Assembly (NCBI GenBank): GCA_948815685.1
Contig: CAQJOC010000087.1
Location: 1 to 5,057 of the forward strand
DNA from: an uncultured Eubacteriales bacterium
GTDB lineage: Bacteria; Bacillota; Clostridia; Oscillospirales; Acutalibacteraceae
Length of the DNA: 5,057 bases
Reading direction: 5' to 3'
Of the stretch, positions 1-5,057 are shown one piece after another. Every line of letters starts with the position of its first letter. Position 1 is the stretch's first letter. The position numbers and the translations under genes were made by a program. Under the pieces are notes generated by a model, which saw nothing but the letters and a program-made list of their open reading frames with translations, was not told the DNA's origin and ran no database searches.

Positions 1-2
1 AT

Positions 3-53
3 AAATATAAAGGTTTGATAATGAAATTTGGTGGAGGCTACTGCTCGCTTTAG
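3..53 (+). CDS. Possible 3' end of an upstream gene (partial)
   Basis: The frame starting at base 3 is open to a TAG at 51-53 and reads KYKGLIMKFGGGYCSL. It could be the C-terminal tail of a gene that begins before the window. It is followed about 55 bases later by a strong terminator hairpin, as expected at the end of a transcription unit. A shorter tail in another frame (INIKV, stop at 16-18) is equally possible, and the fragment is too short to assign to any family. An isolated 10-residue peptide from the ATG at 21 is less likely because no good ribosome binding site precedes it. Confidence 0.2.
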   Translation, partial: KYKGLIMKFGGGYCSL

Positions 54-106
54 AAAATTTTGCTTTCTTGGGAAATGTATTTAGAATTAGATATTATGCA
101 GTTTTT

Positions 107-167
107 AATTAAAAAAGCATCTTTTGAGATTTTTCAACAAGGGAAGTCCGAAGATGCTTTTTTAATT
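107..167. terminator. Bidirectional intrinsic terminator
   Basis: Bases 107-123 and 151-167 form a perfect 17-bp inverted repeat. Its core is the GC-containing GCATCTT/AAGATGC arm flanked by A6 on the left and T6 on the right, around a 27-base loop. The T tract follows the stem on the + strand, and the A tract gives an equivalent U tract on the - strand, so it could stop transcription from either side. It probably ends whatever transcript enters the window from the left. The loop is long for a simple terminator. Confidence 0.8.
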
Positions 168-394
168 TTATAACCAAATAACTAAAGGTTTTTACCTAAG
201 GACAGACGAAAAAGTTCTTATATATTTTACGTTCCACAACCGTACGTATCTATAACTTGTTTGATTTTTTTAATATATTTCTTTCGGGGTTACCACTATG
301 AAGCTTCAGTCTATAATTTTTATTTTAAATAGTTTTGAATATAAAATTTTAGCAATTATACTCAAAAAATATTATAAAATATCCAAATAATAAC
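168..394. other. Geneless AT-rich spacer
   Basis: No convincing coding region is visible on either strand: the open stretches are short (23 codons or fewer) and lack a start codon with a ribosome binding site. The only structured element is a perfect 10-bp palindrome, TGAAGCTTCA, at 299-308. A TATAAT hexamer follows at 312-317 without a recognisable -35 box at normal spacing. Base composition drops to nearly pure A/T towards the promoter at 395. Confidence 0.5.
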
Positions 395-423
395 TTGACA
401 AAATAATTAATTTTGTGTATTTT
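395..423 (+). promoter_or_regulatory. SigA-type promoter of the interrupted gene
   Basis: A perfect -35 box TTGACA lies at 395-400, followed after 17 bases by TATTTT at 418-423 (four of six matches to TATAAT). Transcription would start near 430, giving a leader of only about 23 bases before the ATG at 453. The perfect -35 and optimal spacing suggest the gene is, or was, well transcribed. The imperfect -10 box is the weak point. Confidence 0.6.
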
Positions 424-436
424 ATAAATAAATTGG

Positions 437-442
437 AAAGGA
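437..442 (+). promoter_or_regulatory. Ribosome binding site for the 453 start
   Basis: AAAGGA ends ten bases before the ATG at 453, a workable Shine-Dalgarno spacing in Firmicutes. It fixes 453 as the translation start of the interrupted gene. Confidence 0.65.
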
Positions 443-452
443 ATGGTGTATT

Positions 453-773
453 ATGTCTAATTATAAAGATACGCTTTCAAAATACAAAAAAGCTCTTAAT
501 ATCGTGAAAAATAAGGAACAATTCGAAAAAGCGTCGATGGCGTTTTTGAAAGAAATAAATAAAAGTATAAAAGAGGCGGATAAAACCAGTAATTTACACA
601 CTAATTTTGTTGTAAAAAAGGCTTTGGATCCTAAAAATGGGATGGATTACTGTAACCAGCATGGTCTGGGACTTGATAGCCAGCTAGGGGCTACAATGGA
701 ACTTGGTCGAAGGGCTATGTTAGCACGTGATAAATGGACCCAAGTGGGGGGGGGAAAGTTATATCAGATATGA
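453..773 (+). CDS. Unknown protein, N-terminal part of an interrupted gene (106 aa)
   Basis: I do not recognise this protein family. The 106 residues are lysine-rich and look mainly helical for the first 45, with no signal peptide or membrane segment, so the product would be cytoplasmic unless exported by a non-Sec route. Residues 59-67 hold a DPxxxMxYC motif that recurs in the downstream fragment. Start and expression signals are good: promoter at 395-423, AAAGGA site, ATG. The frame runs through nine G at 746-754, and the last residues after it (KLYQI, then TGA at 771-773) look like out-of-frame translation. Moving to the -1 frame at the G tract continues plausible protein sequence (KVISDMKKLKKASGELTKYLA) to a TAG at 818-820. 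I therefore read this as the 5' part of a single gene spanning 453-2125, not a complete small gene. Whether the short product has a function of its own cannot be told. Confidence 0.55.
   Translation: MSNYKDTLSKYKKALNIVKNKEQFEKASMAFLKEINKSIKEADKTSNLHTNFVVKKALDPKNGMDYCNQHGLGLDSQLGATMELGRRAMLARDKWTQVGGGKLYQI
746..754 (+). repeat. Homopolymer tract of nine G
   Basis: Nine consecutive G lie inside coding sequence in an otherwise AT-rich region. The tract sits exactly where the reading frame breaks: one more G or two fewer would join the upstream frame to the frame used downstream. Poly-G tracts of this length are known contingency loci in other bacteria and are also prone to miscounting in sequencing. 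Confidence 0.9.
752..758 (+). promoter_or_regulatory. Candidate -1 ribosomal slippery heptamer G GGA AAG
   Basis: In the frame of the 453 start, the bases are phased as G752, GGA, AAG. This fits the X XXY YYZ pattern of -1 programmed frameshift sites and is the same heptamer used by the phage lambda G/GT tail assembly genes. A -1 slip here enters exactly the frame that continues downstream. I see no strong stimulatory hairpin just after it and no Shine-Dalgarno-like stimulator just before it. The shifted product would stop at the TAG at 818-820, adding about 20 residues. Chance occurrence next to the G run is quite possible. Confidence 0.3.
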
Positions 774-817
774 AAAAACTTAAAAAGGCTAGCGGAGAAC
801 TGACTAAATATTTGGCC

Positions 818-820
818 TAG
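818..820 (+). other. In-frame TAG interrupting the downstream frame
   Basis: This is the only stop codon in the -1 frame between the G9 tract and 2125. Flanking codons translate as KYLA before and GDWYGVCNILAW after, which both look like ordinary protein. TAG is one base from TGG, CAG, AAG, GAG and TAT/TAC, so a point mutation is the simple explanation. GAPDH in this window ends with TAG at its normal length, so wholesale reassignment of TAG in this genome is unlikely. Confidence 0.7.
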
Positions 821-883
821 GGTGATTGGTACGGTGTCTGTAATATTCTGGCTTGGACGACTGAATGCGATCCGACGGCGATC

Positions 884-2125
884 ATGAAGTATTGTGGTCT
901 TGGAGGAGTGAATTACCGTGGACAGGATGGAGATGGTGTGCTTGCTGTTGTAAGTCAGAATGCTGGATTGGGTGCAGAATTCAAACTTACTTATGAAAAA
1001 GTTGAAAAACAGCTCTTCTTTGATAAAAAACAGAATACTAAGGGTTTGGATGCGGCGGTTTCGGCACTGAAAAACAATGCTACTAAGTTTCTTAACATGC
1101 CGATAATGCCGAAAATTAAGCAATCTTTTTCCGGTGGAATTTCTTTAGATTCAGAAAATGAAAAGATTAAAAATTTAAAAGAGTTATATTCTTTGTTGAC
1201 CAAACACCCGCCGAAAAATGTTGATAAGGCTACCTTGGATGCAGTACAAAGCATTGCTGGAGATTTAGAAGCAGAAGCTAAGAAATTTGTAAATGCCCAC
1301 CGAAGATTGGGGCGGCTACCAGTTGAAGTTCTGGTATCTGAGGTGGTTAAGGCCAGAGAGACACCAGACTATGATGCTACCTCGGGTGTGCTGAAATGGA
1401 TGAAATCAGATCTTGAAACATATCGTAAAGACTTTATGAAAAAAGTGATGGTGGCTCAGAAACAATTGAAAACTAAAGGAGTGGACATAAAAACTATCAC
1501 AAGAAGAACTAAAAATACAATAAAACAAAAATTGGCTGTTGAATACTGGAACTATGCATTGGATATTGATTCTCTGAACTATATGAGAGACAACTGGGTC
1601 GGGAGCGGAAATTTCTTGGATACGGGAGCTTATGGGCATGCTGTTGACGAAGCTGATATAACAAAAAAGGAGCTGGAATCATGGATTGGTGCACATACTA
1701 GAATTGTAACTCTTGAACAGGCTAAAAAAACTTTTCCAGCTCTGTACGGTTTCCTTAATACCTGGCGAAGTACTATACAATTTTGCCGGACTAGTGACGA
1801 GTTATTTAAAAATTGGGCTTTGGCAGCTAAAGAAATTGAGACGTCTGCAAATCAGTATGGTTCTCTACTTGATAGCCTCATTTCTGCAGCTGAGACTCGG
1901 GGGAAAAACTGGAAGCCAAAAGAAAACATTGACAGACTAAAAAAATTGAAAAGCAAATCTACCATAGGGTGGTCTGAAATCAAAAAAGCTAAAAACAATC
2001 TTACACCCCAAAATATTGAGGATGCGATTAAAACTGTATGTTCCAGAAAAGATTGTGATGTCGGAGAAGATATCGTAAAAACATTATGTGAAGAAGTTAA
2101 CTCGGTGGCGAAAAAATATTTGTAA
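884..2125 (+). CDS. Unknown protein, C-terminal part of an interrupted gene (413 aa from ATG)
   Basis: I do not recognise the family. From the ATG at 884 it is 413 residues, Lys/Glu-rich and largely helical, with no signal peptide or transmembrane segment. It has several Trp-containing helical stretches (for example EYWNYALD near residues 222-229 and LNTWRSTIQFC near 291-301), a Gly-rich patch early on (GLGGVNYRGQDGDG) and two Cys near the C-terminus (CSRKDC). It ends with TAA at 2123-2125. The ATG is probably not the true start. No Shine-Dalgarno sequence precedes it, it falls inside a repeated DPxxxMxYC motif, and the frame is open and protein-like back to 821, just after a TAG. It is most likely the C-terminal three quarters of the gene starting at 453. 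If translated alone, re-initiation would be needed; a GGAGG at 902-906 has no well-placed in-frame ATG after it. Confidence 0.6.
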   Translation: MKYCGLGGVNYRGQDGDGVLAVVSQNAGLGAEFKLTYEKVEKQLFFDKKQNTKGLDAAVSALKNNATKFLNMPIMPKIKQSFSGGISLDSENEKIKNLKELYSLLTKHPPKNVDKATLDAVQSIAGDLEAEAKKFVNAHRRLGRLPVEVLVSEVVKARETPDYDATSGVLKWMKSDLETYRKDFMKKVMVAQKQLKTKGVDIKTITRRTKNTIKQKLAVEYWNYALDIDSLNYMRDNWVGSGNFLDTGAYGHAVDEADITKKELESWIGAHTRIVTLEQAKKTFPALYGFLNTWRSTIQFCRTSDELFKNWALAAKEIETSANQYGSLLDSLISAAETRGKNWKPKENIDRLKKLKSKSTIGWSEIKKAKNNLTPQNIEDAIKTVCSRKDCDVGEDIVKTLCEEVNSVAKKYL

Positions 2126-2184
2126 ATATTGTATTTTTTATTTTATTTAAGATAAAATATGTATAATATCTATTTTTCATACGT

Positions 2185-2220
2185 TATAATAAACATAATG
2201 GAAGTTTTACCTTTATGTTT
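2185..2220 (+). promoter_or_regulatory. Putative gap promoter -10 and operator-like inverted repeat
   Basis: A TATAAT hexamer at 2185-2190 (another lies at 2162-2167) has no good -35 match at standard spacing. Directly after it, AAACATAA-T-GG at 2191-2201 pairs with CC-T-TTATGTTT at 2210-2220: eight pairs, one T-T mismatch, two G-C pairs, eight-base loop. If the 2185 hexamer is the -10 box, the repeat covers the transcription start, a usual place for a repressor operator. If the 2162 hexamer is used, it forms a leader hairpin instead. It is not followed by a T tract, so it is not a standard terminator. I cannot match it to the Rex consensus or to another known site. Confidence 0.4.
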
Positions 2221-2238
2221 TCATTAAAAATTAGGTTT

Positions 2239-2244
2239 AGGGGA
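2239..2244 (+). promoter_or_regulatory. Ribosome binding site of GAPDH
   Basis: AGGGGA lies eight bases before the ATG at 2252. It is a strong Shine-Dalgarno sequence with near-ideal spacing and confirms the start. Confidence 0.75.
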
Positions 2245-2251
2245 AATTTAT

Positions 2252-3268
2252 ATGTCAATAAAAATTGGTATAAACGGATTTGGCAGAATCGGCAGATTGA
2301 TTTTTAGAATTGCAGCTCAAAATCCGGAAAAATTTGAAATTACAGCGATAAATGACCCGTTTGTAGATGTGGATTATATGGTTTACATGGCTAAGTATGA
2401 TACGGTTCATGGGCGATTTAATGGCACATTGGAAGCTAAAAATGGTCAACTTATTGTAAATAATAAAGCTATAAATGTTTTTTCCGAAAAAGAACCCATA
2501 AAAATTCCGTGGGGCTCTGTTGGAGCTGACTATGTGATTGAATCTACAGGGGTATTTTGCAAAAAAGAACTCGCATATGACCATATAAAATCCGGTGCAA
2601 AGAAAGTTGTAATTTCGGCACCGGCTAAAGATAAGGAAACTCCGACATTTGTTTGTGGGGTAAACCTAAACAAATATTCAAATGACATGGATGTTGTTTC
2701 AAATGCTTCGTGTACAACAAATTGTTTGGCACCTCTTGCAAAAGTAATTAACGATAATTTTGGAATTATAGAAGGACTTATGACAACTGTCCATGCAATG
2801 ACCAATACCCAAAAAACTGTAGATGCGCCATCGAATAAAGATTGGAGAGGCGGAAGGGCTGCTTCCGGAAATATAATTCCATCTTCGACAGGTGCCGCAA
2901 AAGCTTGTGCTTTGGTTATTCCCGAGTTGGAAGGAAAACTTACAGGTATGTCATTTAGAGTTCCGAGTTTAGATGTTTCTGTAGTAGACCTTACTTGCAG
3001 GCTCGAAAAAGAAACAACATATGAAGAAATTTGTACGGTCATAAAAGATGCATCCGAAAATGAAATGAAAGGGATACTCGGTTATACAGATGAATTAGTC
3101 GTATCTTCTGATTTTTACTCGGATTCAAGAACTTCCATCTTCGATGCAAAGGCCGGGATAATGCTAAATGAGCATTTTGTTAAATTGATTTCATGGTATG
3201 ACAATGAATGGGGATACAGTAATAAGGTATTAGACCTTATATCTTACATGGACTCTGTAAGTGGCTAG
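2252..3268 (+). CDS. gap: Type I glyceraldehyde-3-phosphate dehydrogenase (NAD-dependent)
   Basis: This cytoplasmic glycolytic enzyme converts glyceraldehyde 3-phosphate, NAD+ and phosphate to 1,3-bisphosphoglycerate, reversibly. The 338 residues match the usual family length (about 330-340). The N-terminal Rossmann domain carries GINGFGRIGR at 6-15 and the NAD-selecting Asp in INDPF (D35). The catalytic signature SNASCTTNCLAP is at 150-161 with the nucleophile C154, and the base H181 sits in TTVHAMTNTQ. Substrate and phosphate contacts are visible in SSTGAAKA (211-218) and SFRVPS (R236), and the C-terminal SWYDNEWGYSNKV (314-326) is intact. KVINDNFGIIEGLMTTVHA is very like the E. coli GapA and eukaryotic GapC type. 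The gene looks complete and functional, ends with TAG, and has its own strong ribosome binding site. No other glycolysis gene adjoins it, so it seems to be transcribed alone. Antisense open frames across it are shadows. Confidence 0.97.
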   Translation: MSIKIGINGFGRIGRLIFRIAAQNPEKFEITAINDPFVDVDYMVYMAKYDTVHGRFNGTLEAKNGQLIVNNKAINVFSEKEPIKIPWGSVGADYVIESTGVFCKKELAYDHIKSGAKKVVISAPAKDKETPTFVCGVNLNKYSNDMDVVSNASCTTNCLAPLAKVINDNFGIIEGLMTTVHAMTNTQKTVDAPSNKDWRGGRAASGNIIPSSTGAAKACALVIPELEGKLTGMSFRVPSLDVSVVDLTCRLEKETTYEEICTVIKDASENEMKGILGYTDELVVSSDFYSDSRTSIFDAKAGIMLNEHFVKLISWYDNEWGYSNKVLDLISYMDSVSG

Positions 3269-3443
3269 AATCGTTTTATTTTATCCTTTATTTTAATTTT
3301 CTTCCTATTTTTCTTGTTATTTTGGACAATTAAATAACGAAATTTTAACTCTTTTGAACCTACACTTTTAAAGTTGTCGGGTAGTTTATGATTTTAAATA
3401 TTTTATGGATTTATGAATTTTCAGAATTCTATTGATTATGCTG
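3269..3443 (+). other. AT-rich spacer between gap and the hydrolase gene
   Basis: No gene is visible. A weak hairpin (GTTATT 3316-3321 with AATAAC 3333-3338) is a poor terminator candidate because it lacks a T tract. Possible promoter elements for the next gene, such as TTGTCG at 3374-3379 with TATTTT at 3399-3404, have a 19-base spacing and are unconvincing. The absence of a strong terminator leaves read-through from gap possible. Confidence 0.35.
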
Positions 3444-3449
3444 AGAAGG
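3444..3449 (+). promoter_or_regulatory. Ribosome binding site deciding a TTG start
   Basis: AGAAGG ends only one base before the in-frame GTG at 3451 but seven bases before the in-frame TTG at 3457. The spacing favours TTG 3457 as the start. An in-frame TGA at 3442-3444 rules out any start further upstream. Confidence 0.6.
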
Positions 3450-3456
3450 TGTGTTT

Positions 3457-4782
3457 TTGCAACCTGAAAAGTCAAATAAAAAAAGTAATCCAAAGAAAAC
3501 AAAACTAAAAAAATTTTATCCTAAGATTTTTTCTTTGATACTATTGGTTACTACGATTGCCGTTTTTTCAATCGCAAACAAAAATAAAGAAAAATTAAAA
3601 AATAATACGGATATTAATCAATTAGCAGAAACTTCATCACAAAATGTGAAAAATACGGACATAGGCAACCTCCATGGTCAGGAGAAAGAGTTAAAAAAAG
3701 AACTGCGTGCGGTATGGATTCCTTTTATGGATTTACAGGTTCAGGATTTTAATGAAGAAAATTTCAAAAAGCATTATAAGGATATATTAGACAAAGTAGA
3801 AAAGATAAATTTAAACACGGTTTTTGTCCAAGTAAGACCATTTAGTGATGCTCTCTATCCATCTAAATTGTTTCCCTGGTCACATATTTTAACCGGCAAA
3901 CAAGGAAAGAATCCGGGTTTTGACCCATTAGCGTTTATGATTGAGGAAACACATTCAAGGAATATACAATTTCATGCATGGATTGTTCCTATGAGAATAA
4001 AAAACACACATTTTCCTCAAGATTTGTCAGAAATGAATCCTTGTGTCAAATGGGAAAAAGAAGAACCTGAAAAATTTAAAAAATATGTCGTAAAAACTCA
4101 GGAGTACGAATATTATGACCCACAGTATGAGGAAGTAAGAAAACTTATAGCGGATGGAGTAAAAGAAATAGTAGAAGCATACAATGTTGACGGAGTAAAT
4201 TTTGATGACTATTTTTATCCTGCAAACAATTTATGGGTCGACGGAAAATTTACAGGATCTATGGAAAAAATAACTCAAGAAAAAAAGGATGAAGAAAATC
4301 AAATAAGAAAAAAAAGAAGCGAAAGCATAAATTTATTAATTTCAGAAGTTTATTCTTTAATAAAATCAATTAAAAGTGAGGTCCTTTTTGGAGTTTGTCC
4401 TCAGGGGAATTTTGACAATTTGGAAAAAGCTGGCGTGGACGTTATGACATGGACAAAAAATCAAGGTTATGTAGATTACCTGTGCCCGGAGATATACACG
4501 AATTCTGAAAATCCTGTTTTGCCTTTTGAAAAGGCTGCTTCGGACTGGAGAAAACTATGTTCTGATAAAAAAATAAGTCTTTATGCCGGTTTGGGACTTT
4601 ATAAAACCGGGACAAATGAATATGACAAAGGAAGCTGGTTAAAATCCGATGATATAATAAAAAATCAGATAGAACACTTAAGACGTGAAAATTATGATGG
4701 ATTTGCATTATATTCAAGTGTATATTTAGATCGACGTGAGAATCAGATTGAGGTACAAAATATTATGAAAATTCTTAGCTAA
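3457..4782 (+). CDS. Membrane-anchored GHL10 (DUF187) family glycosidase, YngK/DigH-like
   Basis: This is a predicted extracytoplasmic glycoside hydrolase, 441 residues from the TTG start (443 if GTG 3451 is used). A Lys-rich N-terminus of about 22 residues precedes one hydrophobic segment (KIFSLILLVTTIAVFSIA). It could be an uncleaved anchor or a signal peptide cut after SIA. A hydrophilic linker of about 40 residues leads to a TIM-barrel domain. In 443-residue numbering, ELRAVWIPF is at 84-92, NTVFVQVRPFSDALYPS at 122-138, FHAWIVPMRI at 174-183, VDGVNFDDYFYP at 246-257, FGVCPQGNFDN at 313-323 and DYLCPEIYTN at 342-351. Acidic residues in FDDYFYP (D252/D253) and CPEIY (E347) are candidates for catalysis, by position only. 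The family includes E. coli DigH (YddW), which cuts denuded peptidoglycan glycan strands, so a wall-remodelling role is inferred. The substrate is not shown by sequence. The frame is intact. Confidence 0.88.
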   Translation: MQPEKSNKKSNPKKTKLKKFYPKIFSLILLVTTIAVFSIANKNKEKLKNNTDINQLAETSSQNVKNTDIGNLHGQEKELKKELRAVWIPFMDLQVQDFNEENFKKHYKDILDKVEKINLNTVFVQVRPFSDALYPSKLFPWSHILTGKQGKNPGFDPLAFMIEETHSRNIQFHAWIVPMRIKNTHFPQDLSEMNPCVKWEKEEPEKFKKYVVKTQEYEYYDPQYEEVRKLIADGVKEIVEAYNVDGVNFDDYFYPANNLWVDGKFTGSMEKITQEKKDEENQIRKKRSESINLLISEVYSLIKSIKSEVLFGVCPQGNFDNLEKAGVDVMTWTKNQGYVDYLCPEIYTNSENPVLPFEKAASDWRKLCSDKKISLYAGLGLYKTGTNEYDKGSWLKSDDIIKNQIEHLRRENYDGFALYSSVYLDRRENQIEVQNIMKILS

Positions 4783-5030
4783 AGTGTGTTAATACGGAAT
4801 TTTTGAGAACAAAATTTAAATTAATTTAGCATAATTTTATTTATTACAAAAAATTATAAAATAAGTTGAATAAAAATAAATTGAAAAAAATTTTAAAAGT
4901 TTAATTTCTATCTTTTTAGCCAATTTATAAATTTAATTTTTTCCCGGGATATTTTTTCTTACATATAGGGATTTTCTGAAAAATAAAAACAAACTATATA
5001 TTTTATCCAATTCATATATAAACCGAAAAA
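4783..5030. other. AT-rich spacer after the hydrolase gene
   Basis: No gene is visible on either strand. Weak A/T hairpins occur, for example AATTTT 4798-4803 with AAAATT 4811-4816, and an eight-pair stem of 4878-4885 with 4900-4907 followed soon by a T run at 4912-4917. The second might act as a poor terminator. The one GC island is a TCCCGGGA palindrome at 4942-4949. No clear promoter for the next gene stands out. Confidence 0.35.
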
Positions 5031-5057
5031 ATGAATACAGAGACAGAAGAGCTGAAT
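5031..5057 (+). CDS. Possible start of a next gene (partial)
   Basis: An ATG at 5031 opens a frame (MNTETEELN) that reaches the end of the window. An in-frame TAA lies just upstream at 5019-5021. No good Shine-Dalgarno sequence precedes it; the region before it is A-rich. An AGAAGAG at 5046-5052 could instead be the ribosome binding site of a gene starting just beyond the window. Nine residues cannot be assigned. Confidence 0.25.

Larger units (their letters stand above)
453..2125 (+). pseudogene. Interrupted gene for a ~557-residue unknown protein (frameshift plus TAG)
   Basis: The two open reading frames at 453-773 and 821-2125 appear to be parts of one gene. They are on the same strand, the only promoter and ribosome binding site lie before 453, and the frame of the second is open back to the G9 tract except for one TAG at 818-820. 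With ten or seven G at 746-754 the frames join. With ten G the gene has 558 codons including stop, and the TAG is codon 123. A shared DPxxxMxYC motif (codons 59-67 and 140-148) lies on both sides of the lesions. Two independent lesions favour a decaying gene. A homopolymer sequencing error, a phase-variable G tract, or a natural amber allele would give the same picture. No family assignment was possible. Confidence 0.55.

Noticed and set aside
166..255. Short open stretch on the + strand (KGFYLRTDEKVLIYFTFHNRTYL) and a - strand stretch (PRKKYIKKIKQVIDTYGCGT)
   Set aside because: Neither has a start codon with a ribosome binding site, and both fit chance open frames in AT-rich DNA. No transposase or peptide family is recognisable.
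764..1123. A 119-codon antisense open frame covering the frameshift/TAG region
   Set aside because: The translation is low in recognisable structure, and the + strand frame is better supported by its continuation to 2125.
2139..2159. Hairpin TATTTTAT/ATAAAATA after the interrupted gene
   Set aside because: The stem is A/T only and has no following T tract, so it is too weak to call a terminator.
2530..3042. A 170-codon antisense open frame across the GAPDH gene
   Set aside because: It lies wholly opposite a highly conserved gene, has no family features and is explained as a shadow of gap codon usage.
3269..3337. Read-through of the GAPDH TAG would add a strongly hydrophobic tail of 22 residues (NRFILSFILIFF...)
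   Set aside because: The hydrophobicity comes from T-rich noncoding DNA, and GAPDH already ends at its family length. TAG is therefore taken as a genuine stop, which also argues against genome-wide amber recoding.

Overview
The window (5057 bp) is strongly AT-rich, and its intergenic stretches are almost pure A/T. It carries three forward-strand loci, with Firmicutes-type signals (SigA-like promoter, AGGGG or AAAGGA ribosome binding sites, a TTG start). Protein style (class I GAPDH, membrane-anchored GHL10/DUF187 hydrolase) and composition suggest a low-GC Clostridia-like bacterium, perhaps of the Oscillospirales type and perhaps host-associated. The taxonomic placement is inference only.

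Layout. Positions 1-53 may hold the last codons of an upstream gene. A strong bidirectional hairpin terminator follows at 107-167, then a geneless AT-rich stretch to 452 that ends in a perfect TTGACA promoter. Positions 453-2125 hold one interrupted gene for a lysine-rich, mostly helical protein that I do not recognise. Its reading frame is broken at a run of nine G (746-754), and the continuing frame meets one in-frame TAG (818-820) before running open to 2125. One extra G, or two fewer, plus a sense codon in place of the TAG would give a protein of about 557 residues. Positions 2252-3268 encode a complete, canonical NAD-type glyceraldehyde-3-phosphate dehydrogenase, preceded by an inverted repeat in its promoter/leader region. 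Positions 3457-4782 encode a membrane-anchored GHL10-family (YngK/DigH-like) glycosidase, probably acting on cell-wall glycan. After about 250 bp of AT-rich spacer, a possible new gene starts at 5031 and runs off the window.

The genes share a strand but are separated by 126 bp and about 190 bp gaps, and each has its own ribosome binding site, so they look like separate units and not an operon. Two are housekeeping or envelope genes with no obvious functional link. The main curiosity is the interrupted unknown gene. The G9 tract overlaps a G GGA AAG heptamer, the same slippery sequence used by the phage lambda G/GT tail genes. The downstream reading frame looks like real protein on both sides of the TAG. 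Decay, sequencing error, phase variation and recoding all remain possible. No RNA genes, CRISPR arrays or insertion sequences are visible.
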